Part shown: in pieces, positions 1 to 13,500 of the stretch
Position numbering within the stretch: the stretch's first letter is position 1
How the letters are laid out: every line of letters starts with the position of its first letter
Assembly (NCBI GenBank): GCA_032158295.1
Contig: CM063249.1
Location: 21,392,270 to 21,456,269 of the forward strand
Direction of reading: 5' to 3'
Length of the DNA stretch: 64,000 bases
Source: Pycnopodia helianthoides
Lineage: Eukaryota > Echinodermata > Asteroidea > Forcipulatida > Asteriidae
Position numbers and translations under genes: made by a program
Notes under the pieces: generated by a model
The model's database searches: none
What the model was told of the DNA's origin: nothing
What the model saw: only the letters and a program-made list of their open reading frames with translations

Positions 1-816
1 TTGGTTTCGTACCTTGAGCGCCTGTTTCGACATCGTCGGCTGGTTGAGCTTCTTGTTGCTGACTCTAGCGCTGAGACGAATAATAATCCGGATGTACATG
101 ATCATATTCGACACTAAAGCGAGTATGAAGACAACCACCTCAGCTAGATGACCGATGACGAGTCCCAGAGGGGAGACCGGGACGCAGTATCCGAGTACCA
201 CCGGGAGATCTTTATACCTGTTCCCTTTGGGCCACAATGCACAGTACTTGTCAAGTTTGGCGTAGCGGAGCATAACCAGTGCTGCAAGACCCAGGCCAAT
301 AATCCAGCTCCCTGCTATCAACTTCGAAGCCCGTGCCTTGTTGCGCCTTTGAATGTACTTAATCGGGTTGCAAATGGCGTTGTACTTGTCGAAGGAAACC
401 AGCGTCACATTGGCCACCGAGACGAAATAGGTGACGTACGGCATACAAAACGCACCCATACAGCCAACTACATTGGCAGTAGTCAGATGAGTCCGGACTG
501 GGTTAGTGAAATAGAAGTAATAGGTAAAAATGGTGATGGACAAGAATGCCAGGTCTACTACAGCCAGGCTGGTCAGGTACATGTTGGTAGCATTACGCAT
601 ATGCTTCACGCGGTAGATCAGGTAGAGGAAGGCAAGGTTCCCGGGCACGCCGACTGCCAGGATGACGAACATGGACGCGAGGACAATCGTACCGGCAGTC
701 GAGTTCAGGAGGTATGAATGCGCAGCTTTCTCCCGAGTCAAGTTCAGCACTGGAAGCAGGCTGCACTCGATATCTTCAGTAAAATCACCAAACCTTAACG
801 AGTCGTTGTTATACAT
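1..816 (-). CDS. Class A (rhodopsin-like) G-protein-coupled receptor, 5' part, truncated by window edge
   Basis: An open frame on the minus strand starts with ATG at 816 and stays open to base 1, giving 272 codons with no stop. Visible class A landmarks: two N-glycosylation sequons before TM1 (N25, N38); the TM1 GN pair (N60); LAVVD in TM2 (D88); the TM3 cysteine C119 and its ECL2 partner C192; the DRY-position motif written DKY at 143-145, exactly 25 residues after C119 to K144; the TM4 tryptophan W171; and a TM5-like hydrophobic run at about 222-245. TM6, TM7 and the tail lie outside the window. The start was chosen because it directly precedes a short acidic, glycosylated N-terminus and lies about 105 bp downstream of a TATA box. 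General architecture suggests a peptide-type receptor, but no ligand can be named. The coding part seen is intronless. Confidence 0.85.
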   Translation of the reverse strand, partial: MYNNDSLRFGDFTEDIECSLLPVLNLTREKAAHSYLLNSTAGTIVLASMFVILAVGVPGNLAFLYLIYRVKHMRNATNMYLTSLAVVDLAFLSITIFTYYFYFTNPVRTHLTTANVVGCMGAFCMPYVTYFVSVANVTLVSFDKYNAICNPIKYIQRRNKARASKLIAGSWIIGLGLAALVMLRYAKLDKYCALWPKGNRYKDLPVVLGYCVPVSPLGLVIGHLAEVVVFILALVSNMIMYIRIIIRLSARVSNKKLNQPTMSKQALKVRNQ

Positions 817-920
817 CTTGCTGGTGGAAACAGCGCTGTTCGCTAGTACTTAGTGTCCTCTCGTTCTGATGTTTGTTCACTGTTCATTTAAACGAGACTC
901 ACGTTTTGACATCGAATGAT

Positions 921-927
921 ATTTATA
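921..927 (-). promoter_or_regulatory. TATA box for the GPCR gene
   Basis: On the minus strand the sequence reads TATAAAT, about 105 bp upstream of the GPCR ATG. This would place the start site near 890 and give a 5'UTR of roughly 75 nt without an intron. The position is seen; use as a promoter is inference. Confidence 0.5.
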
Positions 928-3900
928 CTGTTTTATGTTGAATCTCTGTGTACTGATCGGAGACGGGACCAGCCGTTGAAATTAATTCTGCTGTGATTGT
1001 TGCAGACATATTGTTCTCCTGCCATCTAATTATCGTAACAAAGACGAATACTATCAGAAAGCCGCTGGCAAATTGAACAAATCAACAACGCGGCATCAGG
1101 TAATCAAGAAATGTTTACAGATGTCACGAAACTTCCTCGTCATAACTGCACAGACAATAGGTGAGCAATAAGCAGTCGATATTGTTCGAAATTACTCGGT
1201 CGTTAATTGAGATCTCCCCTTTTACCAACAGGATGCAAGTCATCGGTGAGTGTAACGAAGAAGAGGTGCCACAGACCCCGAGCGGGTTGCAAACCAATAT
1301 TTGGAGATATCAATTAGATCATATAATGACGTAGTAGGTGTCCTTGACTTGCTACACTGTGAATATCTCATAATCATTATCTCTGTGCAGAATTTCTGCT
1401 GGTCGGGAGATGCGCTGATAAAACTATAGCGATAATATCATCGTAAACATTTGTGTTCCCAATGAAGCGTATCGGTATCATACATAGTAGTTCCCAGCAA
1501 TTTTTGTCTCAGTTTCAATGAAAACCAAGGTTAAAAATTAATTAAGTTAGAAGAGGGATAACATTGCGTTTTAAACTACCGGTATGATTAACTATAGTTT
1601 ATTATTTTCGTTGTTATGTCAGTTATTTAGTTCTTTTCATAAGTAGTGCACCTCGTCTGAGTAGGTAAACACACGCCAGTTTTCCAAGCTCTGGACCAAT
1701 CAGAACGCTGCATTCTGATCACGTGAAGCTAATTTACATAAAATTGAGGAGGTTGCCTGTACCATTTATAGGAGGGGTATTGGTATGTTGGAGGGACGTT
1801 TTATTAATTATAGTCACGTTAAAATTAAATCATATAATTCAATACGAAAGAGTTTAGTTTATAAGACCTGTATCAAGATATAAACAATATGAAATATATA
1901 TATATTTTTTTAAGTATAACTGCCGTCCAGGCAGCTTTACATTGAAAAACATGACCCCAAAAACAACGTAAATTTACACAAAATAGGATTTCATTTTCCC
2001 AAATCAACCAAACAAACGGGACAAATCATAAACTATTATATTGCGATGTTCAAGCAGCCTTATTTGAATCATTACCATAGGATAAAATTAATACGTGTAT
2101 TGTTTTTATTTAATTGCTTAAACTCGAATTATTTAGGTTGCATTAAAATTCATGTTATTGTGTATGCCATTGTTCTTAGAAAATCCAACACCATGTAACA
2201 GTTATCCAAACACCAAGCGAGCACAAATGAGATTAGCTTTATGAACAAAGGGCTAGAGCTTGGTTTTCCATCAACCCAATCTCATGATTTTTTTTCCCCC
2301 GATGCACTCTGCGCTTTATGAGGCAGAAGGTATGTATATAAAGTATTAAACACCATATGAAAACCGTGTAAACACCATGTGAACACCATTCAAACACTAA
2401 TGTGATATGATTAGTTTTATTGGGGAAAATGTCACATAGCTTGGTCTTCACCAACCCAACTCCACAGCTCTTTCCAATGCAACGTAAGTGTGTGTATCGC
2501 CCCTCCCCCCCCCCCACCCTTCTCTATATTTACCAAGTCTCTTCGTTTTCCAAAAATATGATAAGCCTATGTGACTCGATTGTGAAGACGAATGTTAAAC
2601 AAACAAAAGGGGGTAATTAAACAACAGAGGGCGCAATTGCACTGACAGTGCCGGTATTTGTGGATTTGCATGGACGACCTTTACGACGTTAAAAAGGTGC
2701 GGGTACATTGAGTTTCCTATATTAATACCCGGACACAAATCTGTTGATTTGAAAACGAGCGGTTTACAAACTGTAATGCTTCAGTCAACATTTAGACCAC
2801 AATGAATACTAAATATTGACATAAGCGTGTTTTTCTGTGCATGCAGAGCTCAGCTCCATGGCATCTCGGTCCACAAAATTGATGGTTACAGCAGATGTAC
2901 AGTAGTAACAAAAAAATAAGGTCAATGGTTCTGGCCATTCGGAGCAGGATTACTGACACATGAATTTAAGACATTCTCAATTAACAAAGGCTGACTATTT
3001 CTGTAATTGACTTGAATACTTTTGCAACTTTATTTAGTGTTAATTAGTTACGTGTGATAATGAAATAGGGGGTTTGTAAAAGAGCAAGACAGGTGCAGTC
3101 ACACTTCGTGTTTGCAATTAGAAACCTCGAACCAAATTACTTGACATAACACAGCTCAATTCCAAAACGGCTTCACCAAAGCCAAAACAGCTTTAAATGG
3201 GCGTTGACATTAAACGTGTCTGACACTAAAGTATACCGTTACAGACATGCCAGTAGAATTACGGTTTCGCAAACAAGTATAACATGTTATGGGACTATAA
3301 CTAATATTAGAAAATATCAAGCACTCTGCATTGGTTTCACTCAGAATGTGGAAACAGAGATGACGAATTCATGTTGATCTGTTCGTGCGTTCTGGATGTC
3401 ATGGTGTACAGCTTGGACTAATTTCGGTTTCAATCTGAAAACTCACTGAAAAATCAAGTTCAACCTAATAGCAATCCTCCAGTAAGTCCACCTGCAATTC
3501 TGTAAAAGTTTAGCAAAATAGCATTTGGAAACAACATAAACACAATTGCTTATTCGATTGTCACAAATGAGCGTTAGACCGATTTTAATGTGCACAAAAA
3601 ATCTTAATTTGTAATGTGACCACCGAAATTGTTGGAAATTCCAGTTACTTTAGATGGGTGAGTCTTATTGGAAAGGAATGGGAATTCGGATGGGAAATAA
3701 TTTACTCGTCGAAAAAAAACATATATTTGTCTTTCCCCTTATATCGATTGATGTGGTCAAAGTAAATAATGTTCACAGCAAATTGTCTAAAAAATAACGG
3801 AAGGAAAATGAGGTCCCTCAGCTTTCCACACAACTTGTCCACCAAAGATTGCCTTTTTACATCAAGGGAGGGGTATTTCTTGTTGTGTCTCTTTGCAATT

Positions 3901-5386
3901 GTGAATTATCAGTGCACTTAATATCAACTAAAATCCAAGATTGTTATTCGTTCATGGTGTTCGTCATTTTGTGAAAAGAAATAGCTCCAGCTGCGCGACC
4001 TAAAAGTTCCCTTTCTAGAAATCTGTGAAAAGATCAATAAAAGCGCATGCGGACTGTAACTCGACATGGTGACACGGTCACGGGGAGAAGGCCAATCACT
4101 ATCAGAAATGTTTAGGGAAGAAAACGAGCAATGCATCGGTGTGACTTCATTTAAATTGCATACGTCTGTAACTTTCAGATGTAAAAAATAAACCTATCTA
4201 ACTGATAATCAACAAACAATGTATCTTTAAGGGACCTCGGGGCGTACTATTTCGTTGCTACTCTTTGATAAGTGCACGGGTGGGATTGGCACAGCAGCAG
4301 GCTCAATGTGATGACAGAGGTGACGCGTCTCGAGTACTGTAGCGTGGCTATTAAGATGAAGAGATTGGTTTGTGCCAAATACTGAGGAAAATCAATAAAG
4401 TCATGTTGGACCACGTATCCTGGGGTTCAAGACAACACATTGGTTTAAAGGGATGATGCAGAAGTGGAACAGACCTAGTTTCAAATATAGTCCATATGCT
4501 AAACTTTACAGAACAATTTAAATAAAACATTGTCTTGAAACTTTGGATAGAGTGTGTCGGTGCATCAGGTGCATCAGGCTTCTTGTTAACACACTGGGGT
4601 AACTTTACCTCTTCTGTCACCATGCACAGCTTCTGTCTGATTTCCCCATAATTGATTATTCTTCAGAATTTCAAACAAGCTAGTAACACCTCAAGTTTTC
4701 AAAAACGTGATTCATGTAAATCAATCTAGAACGTGAACACAGCGTTACGCCACATGTGTAGGCCACTTGGGCCATTAAAATGGCTTGCAAGATTGAGGGG
4801 CGTGTCACTTTAAGAGTCGAGGGATTTGAAAGCAATGCCCCCCCCCCTTGAGTGACCGGATTTCTCCACGCTGCGTTGATATTCGGTCAATAACCTCGAA
4901 CTGTGATCAAAAGTGAACTGTTTCAAGTCCATTTGGTATTACATGTATACTATTCTATCGTAGTTAAACAACGTCGATTTGTAGACCGTTTTCAAGAACA
5001 CGTCTTAGGCTTCGGCTCCGGCTTCAGCACGGTCCACCTGTTGGAAGTCCCGTAAACCGAATGTGTACGTTTACAAAACTACTCACCAAGCCCAAGCCCC
5101 AAGCCCCAAGCCCAAGCCGTGCTTTCGATTATATTAAATAGGCCGATACATCATCACATGTGACAATACGGTAACCCCTCACGAAGACCTCGGCCAGTTT
5201 CCCAAATCGTTACTGCCAGCTTTGCTGAATCTCCTTCACAATTATAACATCTAAATCCTCAAGGGTGCAAGTAAATCTACAGGCATTTACTAACTTTTCA
5301 AAAGTTGAATCTCCTTTAATATTTTGCCTGAACCTGTAAGTGTGAGAATTGTTTTATTTTACTCTGTCTCTCTTTCCGACGGATAG
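928..5386. other. Intergenic, no gene recognised
   Basis: This AT-rich stretch has only short open frames of non-coding composition on both strands. Two diverged direct copies of a segment containing 'accaacccaa'-like words lie at about 2225-2300 and 2405-2490. A pyrimidine-rich C run lies near 2507, another C run near 4839, and a short CCCAAGCC-type repeat near 5087-5120. Nothing else is supportable. Confidence 0.6.
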
Positions 5387-5640
5387 GACAACGATAGCCA
5401 CAGACCGCGACGCTGCGAGTCCCTTCGACGATGTCGCAGACAGACAGAAGCATCGGCAGCACTACGGCTCGCTATTTCTCCATTCGAGGGGGGAAATCCT
5501 TCGATCCAGTGCTGCCGCGTTTTGGCTTTCTTTCATCGACTGCTCGGAAGATCGCGTTTCGAGGGCAGAGTGGCGTCCATGTGACCAATGTGTGGCCACC
5601 TGCTGCCCCGAGGACCTGATCCCATAGGAGAGAGCTTAAG
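5387..5640 (+). other. GC-rich exon-like block, unidentified
   Basis: A sharply GC-richer segment follows a pyrimidine tract ending in a TAG acceptor-like site (about 5384-5386). The plus frame through it is open from 5349 to a stop at 5627 and would encode a C-terminal-like tail ending ...CCPEDLIP; a second plus frame (5431-5619) and a minus frame are also open. I recognise no family in any frame and see no partner exon. It could be a terminal exon, a noncoding exon, or part of a CpG-rich regulatory region. Confidence 0.25.
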
Positions 5641-6950
5641 TAGTCCCTAACTTCATCCCTAGATGGTACACTGAGAGACAAGGGAGATGTTGCAATCTGG
5701 GATGGATGGGGGATGCTCTGATTATGAATATTGTCTGATATCTTGGCAAAGTGAGAGATCGGTGGGTTGCATTTTATCACAAATATGATGATAATCACGA
5801 CAGTGATAAGGAAATTGTTTATAGATGTATACGGGGTATGATCACAGGGAAGCTTTAACTAAGACGTGGTTGAATATATCGTTGGCAATGTCACTGCCTC
5901 TTCGACACTCCCTTTGATTACCATCCTCCTATTCAGTATCACCCCATTACAGCAATGGTGCAATGCTTACGAGAAACCAAGCTCTCACCCTAACCCTAGC
6001 CCCCTCCCCTCACCGAGTCAAATCCAAGCTTCTTTTATTAACAGGAAAGAGCTAAAACATTGGGGAGGATCGTCACGTTCATCAATGACTGCAGCGATGA
6101 TGATGATGAGACCAATAAAGAACACAATGACGGAGATAACTATTTGGGCTTTGGTGACGAAGAGCGTGATAACGACACCATATACACCACCTTCAAACAA
6201 ATTAATAAACAACAAGGTAGAGAAAGAACAATAGCTTTCATAATATGACAATGGGGCAAAGACAAGTGATTGAAGATGGCAATAAATACAAAATGTGTCC
6301 CATACAGGAGCGATCATGAGAATAATGCCGCTTTTATAAGGACACTGACCACTTTGACACCAGGAATGTTAGCGATGCTCCTAGAAATAGGCACGATAAC
6401 CAACGATGACAAAAAGAAGATGACAAGGTTGTCGACAGATGACAACATAATGACAACGATTTCACAAGATTTCAAAACATGACCAACAAATGACAAAAGA
6501 TGTGAACGTGTGACAAACGATGACAGGGTGAAGACGAATCATTGTCAATCCTCATTATCTCTCATTAACTGACTAACCATAAAGCCAAGATTGTTTCCAC
6601 TGAATGAACTACTCATTCGATTCACCGTCTCCCCTTTACAACTTGGAGGTGTGTCTTATTCAATTTGGTATCTAATTAACCCGTCGTACAACAGGATCTT
6701 TTATGGCAATGTTCTTTCCTCGAAGTAATACTATTACAAGCACGAGGAAGCTAATCTGTGATTGTTGTTGCATCACGGAGAGACCCGATCAATTTGTCAT
6801 TTACCTTCGGCCTGTCCCGAGCGGAAACGCCGGCGCAGCATTTGCATAGCCTACCTCCGAGTTTTTAATTAAAGAAACAGAAGAGTACGGAGTGTGGATT
6901 GGATACAGTTGTATCTTAGAACGAGCTTTCTGATGATGAGTGGTGCCTGC
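5641..6950. other. Intergenic with low-complexity GATGACAA-rich stretch
   Basis: From about 6090 to 6535 the sequence is built from degenerate GATGA/GACAA words, typical of decayed simple repeat. Open frames here on both strands are by-products of this composition. No gene is seen. Confidence 0.5.
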
Positions 6951-6958
6951 GCTATGCA

Positions 6959-6965
6959 TATAAAT
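6959..6965 (+). promoter_or_regulatory. TATA box, probable SLC6 gene promoter
   Basis: TATAAAT lies in a GC-richer context about 520 bp upstream of the proposed first coding exon. A pyrimidine-rich TTCCACTT stretch about 30 bp downstream (near 6987) fits an initiator. This makes 6990-7477 a candidate 5'UTR containing several short upstream ATGs (for example at 7190 and 7415). Assignment to the transporter is inference. Confidence 0.45.
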
Positions 6966-7477
6966 CGCTGCGGGGGATCCTACTTTCCACTTGTTGCATA
7001 TCACAGTGGTGGACCAGAGGGGGTGGTCAAGTCAACATAGGCTCGCCGCCGCTGCCGTGCGTACTCGACACTGGCTCAATCCCCTGCTTGGGTGCATGGT
7101 TGTATACTACAGCAGCAACATCGGAGTTTCTTTATTAGCCCACTTCAGCTAGGCAGGCCCATGAGCGCTGATCAGATCCGCGCGACCTGTTGCATGCATG
7201 CAGCTCCAGTCAGTCAGGGCTTCTGATTCTTTACATCCATGAATCGGACTTTTTCCGAGTCGTGCCTCTTCACAACAGCTCCTTCAGTCTCACCTCTCAT
7301 ATAGAGAAAGGGAGGCTTTTATTAACTACGGCTGAGACACACTCATCGAACGGAATGCAGTTTTTTCTACTTCGTCTTCTGAAGTGAAAAAAATCGTAGA
7401 CGTTCTGAGGGTTATTGAATACTTTTTTGTTCGGCCAAGGACGGGTGTGGAGTGTTAAAAACATATACAAAGCTACC

Positions 7478-7550
7478 ATGAGGACTGATAGTGCTGTGAC
7501 AACTACTAGCAATAACCCCAAATTTTACGGGATCAACATGAACTCAAACG
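7478..7550 (+). CDS. SLC6 transporter exon 1 (N-terminal tail)
   Basis: Starts at an ATG in a good context (ACCATGA) and encodes 24 residues ([10 protein letters not shown]...). It ends at a donor GTATGT in phase 1, exactly the phase required by the acceptor at 13415-13416. An in-frame ATG at 7415 lies upstream in a poorer context. SLC6 N-termini are poorly conserved, so homology cannot confirm this exon; splice-phase agreement, donor quality and the upstream TATA box are the support. The alternative is a start at 13395 within the next exon. Confidence 0.6.
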
Positions 7551-10500
7551 GTATGTATAAACCAGGATCTGCTTTTGCATTTAATTTGAATTTACCCTTG
7601 GGAACTAGACAAACTCACTACCAGCCAAGCGCTGATTGTACCGCACTTTACGTTTGACATGATTATCTCCAAGATGTGCTTTGTTGTAGAATGTGGGCGG
7701 AGTGTTATTGGCAATTAAGGAAATCACGGCGCGCCTGAACTGTAAATAAAAGGGGAGTACTGCGCTGTTCTCTTTTAAAATCCCTGAATGGGATCGTGGG
7801 GCCTAGGAAAGGGATCAAAGGGTCTGGATCCAATGAGGAATTGGAATCAGCTGTGATTACAGGCCTATCAACTGAGGTTTTACTTTGTATTGATGATGCT
7901 AAATTTAGCAAAGATTTCCAAAACAAACTTACTACGTTGTGTTTGTATGGGCTCATTTAGGGGGCGGAGTATCACACTTGCAGAATAAGACCATTCTTGG
8001 TTCTTAAAATCAATGTCCACTCAGAAATTTAAACATAATGTAGTAGCCAATTGAAGGGTACAGCAGTTGATGGATTATCATTGTAACTTTTTCTAGTACA
8101 CTATAATTTCTTCAAGAAGTAAGTATTTGCTCTGAAAATGATAAAATTATGGAGAGCTTGAAAAAAGGTCGGTTGGTTTGTTCTCAAAATTGAAAGACTT
8201 GTTTTGAAAAGGGTGTGTACAACATTGGTAAGATTGAAAATATAAATGTTCACAGATTTGCACATAACTTACATGGTATAAAGATAGTCATGATGGAAAA
8301 CTTCCCTTGAAATAGTTTTGCTTGAAATGCTATTGTTTTTAGGAAATTAGTAAAACAATAAGTCTTTATCGCGCGTGTCCAAAACCCAATGTTTGAAAAC
8401 AGTGAAAACAAATAGCGGTTTTTTTTTTCACGGTTTGTTATTTGTTGTATGTCGGGTCACATTAAGTGCGGATACTACTCTTTGAAAATGTCCAATGTTG
8501 TACTTGGGCTTTAAAGGCTAGCCTATAAGTCACGTGTGGCTAGCGTTATTGTCATATGTGTTAAACAAATTGATTAGTCGGATTAGATCTGACTTGTGGA
8601 AAGGTTTTGCTTCTGGCGTAAGTTTGACAGACAATCGATGCGGCCTTTTATGGTTTCCGTACGTCGACACATTGTGGTGAAACCTCCACCTGCAACTGTC
8701 ATGGAAATTAAATGACATGGATTAGTTTGCCGATACATCTCTAAACCATTGTGGTCGCATCCACCGTTCAATAACTTGCCACTGCACTTGTCAGGCTTAA
8801 TAATCTCTGATTCTGAATTAATCCTCGAGAAAATCAGTGGGATTGTTATTAAAGTAAACCAATCAAAGCTTATATCATGTAGATTGGCACTTGTACTCAC
8901 GGTTTCTCTTTGTAAGGGTAATATTTCATGACTTTTGTGGTAATTTACAGTGTTATTTTTTATGCTTAATACTCGCCAAAATGTTGATAAGCGACAGTGT
9001 AGAATTGTACATTGAAAATTTCTTTTTGTTGTGTGTTTTATCAGATAAAATTGACATCGTTTTCACTTTATACTCATGTTAACCTTGCACGTCACCAGAG
9101 CTCTATGTACAATATAGTCGTACTTTATTTTCTGAATCATAATGGATGTCTGGAATATAACGGGATGTTCTCTTGATATTTTCTTCAACCCTGGCTAAGC
9201 CTCAGACTACATCCATGGGTTTGAAGCCATGTGTGGAAAGCAAACCGGGCTCAAAATCGCCCACAGAGACCTAGCCCAAATTTGGAAAAGACCATTGGTG
9301 GAAACTGGGTAAATGCACTTAAACCAACCAACCACGCAGATAAATGTGTCTGGTTAAAGTACACTAACTCATATCAGTTAATCCTGACTGAAAACTAACA
9401 TCTTCACCGAACAGGAGGAGCCTTTTGTAGAACCATAACCTTTTGATGTGACGAAACATTTGTTGGTTTTATGTATTAAGTTTTTAGATTCAAATCAACT
9501 TTTAAGGTCAGAGAAACAGTTCTTTGACGAAAAAAATTCCCTTAAACTTAGTGTTTGTCATCAATAACAATGTCAACTGTAGAGTTAGTTAGTTTGTACT
9601 GTTCTAAAGTTTACAAGTTACATTCCATCTCTGTTAATTGTTTACCCTTTCATTTAAAAACTTGCGTACAATGGTATTTCCTTCAGATCCACATAGACAT
9701 TTAAGTGTCCGTGCTCTCTCTATACAGTTTTATTTTCTCTACCAAGAAATGACCAATTCCACAAAGCTCTCGCTCCCTTCCTACACTACACCACCATGAA
9801 ACCCACTTGTACGATATTTTGAAATCAGAAATCGGTACACCTGCGCGTGGTGGTCCAGCTCAATGCTCCAACGATCAATTCCTCAGAATGGTTACCATAG
9901 TGTCGTGGTCGATGACGTCATTGCCCATGGTAACCTTAACATCCTATGTGTTTGTTCATCAAACACAGTGCCACCTAGTTTTGTCTGAAACTGAAGAGAG
10001 GCGGCGAGTTGAAAGTTTCACACGTTGTAAACACATGGAGTAAATGCGTGCAAGGACATTCCGAAATAGTGGATGTAAAGAGACAGTTGATGATCCTCTT
10101 CACACAAACACCAATATGCTTCAATACCTTCCAACAATCCCACGCCATCCCCCGTCGATGCAGCATGGCTTTACTTCTATCACGCAAAAGATATAACCTT
10201 GGGTCTAGATAATAGACAAATAAATAAAAATGCTGATACTCTGTCACCTAAAAATAACAACTCGATAAAAAATGATCTTCACGTAGACATCAGACCGTTT
10301 TTAAATTGCATCTAAGAGTCACCCTTAAATAACACAGTGGCTTCACATTCCTATACTTTGCCGCAAGAAGAATATAAAGAAGTGGGTGGAAGTTTGAGCC
10401 AAACATTTCTTTCGATCAACTAAACATGATCGAGAAAAAATGAGTGCAATAATTAATAGTACAACAACTGTGAGATTCTCTCAAACTGTTGAGGTCAATC

Positions 10501-13500
10501 AATGAAGAGAATGTAGGGGAACACTCCACATTAAAATAGCCATGTACAAAAACCCATTGAATCCACCGTTACGTTTCTTTCAACGCATCCTCCAGTTTAT
10601 GCGACCTGATTTTGCTTAGACAGTGGCTGTGACCGGAACGCCAGAAACTCCTAGTCTCCAACGTTGTCGTTGAAGCCAACGGCCATAGCCATAGCCGAAA
10701 TCGCTTGATACGAGCACGGCCTCCGTGTACACAAATTTTTAGAAAAATGTTGGATAGAAATGTTTACAAAATAACATGGCTTTGATGGTTCTAAAGTGAA
10801 ATGGTTCGGTTGCTACTCAACGTTCCAACTTCAAGCCTCTCCACTGAGACCAAGTTGGCTACATCTGTACAACTCTTCGGATGAGGTATACAATTATTGT
10901 GTTACTGCAATCCTTGCCAAATTGAAAACAGATAGGCCTACACACAGGCTGATCAATACGGGAGACCGATCGCGGTTTTTTACCCACGGCCACGGTCTTC
11001 CTCGACTAGCAACGATCCGTGGTGATATGTGCGGCTAATCGAATTTACCCGAAGATCTATCCACATGCTAGCTCACGGTGAAAATCATATATTTTTTTGA
11101 GCTGGGGTATGCCACTAGTGATTGGTGAATCTTAAATCTAAATAGAAGGAAAACATTATCTGAATTTTTTACCTGTATTTTTAAATGTTTATGTCAGCTA
11201 AAGTGAGTTATGTGAAATACGCAAAAATTGGCGTTAATAAATGTCTCAAGTGCACAATTTCAATGGTTATTAAACGTGTAAAAGCGTTGCGTGTGAGCAA
11301 CTTTTTCTCCATTTGACCGGCATTTTTCACACGTGATTCTCCTGATTAAATGGGGTGTAGTTATGGAAAACATTTGTTTCCATTACGTGCAAAAACAGAA
11401 TGTTTGAAATTATTTCATTGAGGTAACATTTTGGAGAAACAAGTATATTATTACTACTTGCCTCCACGCAGCAATTTTGAGCTGCTGCCGCTTGTGTTTA
11501 TTTTTGAGTTTGTTTATTTATGTATTTATTTATTTAGGCCATGCATTATAGGCCTACTTCTTTACCCAGGGTATGCCCAAATACAGTTGAAACTCCATTC
11601 CTAAACGACAACGTATCACTATAACTTACGACAACAGTTCATTAACTATACGTTATAAATTATATAATATTTACCCTGATAACGAACACAAAGAGTCAGT
11701 GTTATTTATGCATTTTTATACAAACAGCAGTAACGTGGACATTGTCACTATCTGATGAGTACGGATTGCAAAAGCCCGCACCTTCAGGAGACAAAGAAAT
11801 TTGCATCTGGCTCCAATTTGTAAGGCAACCAAGATCGATAGCTCTAGAAGCTTTGGTTATAACATTGTGCTATAAGAAGTCTTCATTTTGTAAACATTAC
11901 TAGACTAAGTTCAAGCATTTAGTAAGGAAAGGGTCACAATATAATGTATGTCTCTGTGTTAAGCTGTCACTTTGTCATGACATCTGATAAAACAACAATG
12001 CTGATGTGGTGTGAAAGGTCAAAGTGTTGATTACCTGTCCGTATTCATTTTCCATTCTTTATGCCTCTTAAATATAGATTATGTCACACTGTATACAGTG
12101 AATAATTTCTCCAAATAATCGTTACCTTATTATACAATTTAGTACGTGCTGATTCTTAAGAACATACACATTGGGAAAACTATGTGAATTTACAAACCAA
12201 ACAACTAAATTATACAGCAGAATCTGTTGGCATTTTGGTTACGGTGTACCTTTCATTTGTACTTGACGGTCGTGAGAAATCTTCCATTCTCAGGTTTGAT
12301 TGTAAAATCATCTGTTTTGAATGTATTGTTGCTCACGCTGTTTGGCAATAGTTCATGACTTCTTTGAACCTCAGGGGCTGTCTATGAATAGATCTAATTT
12401 CTTGAATGTATGGAAGTACGGCTTCCTGTTGACAGTTTCTTCAATGGACGATTTGGACAATTGTCCTAATTTAAAGGTAAACTCAAGCATCGTATCTGCA
12501 AACAATGACATGAAGGAATATGCGAGGCTTTGCAAGATGGAAATTAGTTGATCTTAGGGGTACACAATGTATAATATCTCTTTTTGGAAGAGGCTGTAGC
12601 TCAGAATAAAACCACTTGGTTCACTCTCGACGTTTCGACTAGTGCGCTAAGCCACCATCATCAATTTTCTTCTTTAATAAGGCAATGTACAGGATAATAA
12701 AAATGACGAGTCCTTAATCTGAAATCTCACTGATAGTGAAATTAATACTAGTACCATTCCTCCTGAGGAATACCCCAATCTCAAATACTGTCAAAGTCGA
12801 GGAAAAAGCAGTTGAAGGCCCAAACCAGCATAGCTTATTTCGATTAATGCAATCGAAATAAGTCCAATATGAATGTGCACAAAATCCCTGACAAAACGTA
12901 GACCGTTCTGGTTTGTTTCTCTAGAGCATGACTCGATGAAATTTTCAAAGGTTAATATGGTGTTTTGAGGAGCTAGATTTCTTTTCGTCAAAAACATTGA
13001 TGTACTTTCTAGTTAACTATCCCCGGTCTAATGGCAGTCTGTTTCCACAAAATCATTATCCAAAATTATGTTTTAAAAAAGTTATAATTCCGTATAATAT
13101 GGAGACACTTTCAGGTGACAATGTGAAAGAGCTTCGTTTACGCATTTCTTATGTGTAAATAAAATATGTTGAACCGTCCCCGTTGTTATGATTAATTTTC
13201 TTCCTCTTGAAAATTGCAGACTTTTAGAAGAAATTGATTTGCCTTATGTTTAGGCCCAAATATGGCCATATACACCCGATTCATTGAATGAATAAATTTA
13301 AAAAAATTCCCACTCTGATTGTCGTCATCGATCAATTCGAAGGAACTTAGTAACATTTCTTTTTCTTTCTCAATCCACTTTATCCCCAAACTCCATGTTT
13401 CTCATCAACCGAGCAGCACAGGGCAAGTTATTGAAAGTAAGCGTGGAGGGCGGTGAGCTTGCTCCGGGGAGAAGAAGCGATGGCGCCCGTCCAACCTGGG

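Noticed and set aside
148..717. Plus-strand open frame of 189 codons
   Set aside because: It is the antisense shadow of the GPCR coding sequence, whose minus-strand frame shows clear class A motifs.
13395..13416. ATG at 13395 as the start of the SLC6 protein
   Set aside because: It lies inside the pyrimidine-rich tract before a good acceptor, in a weak start context; kept only as an alternative.
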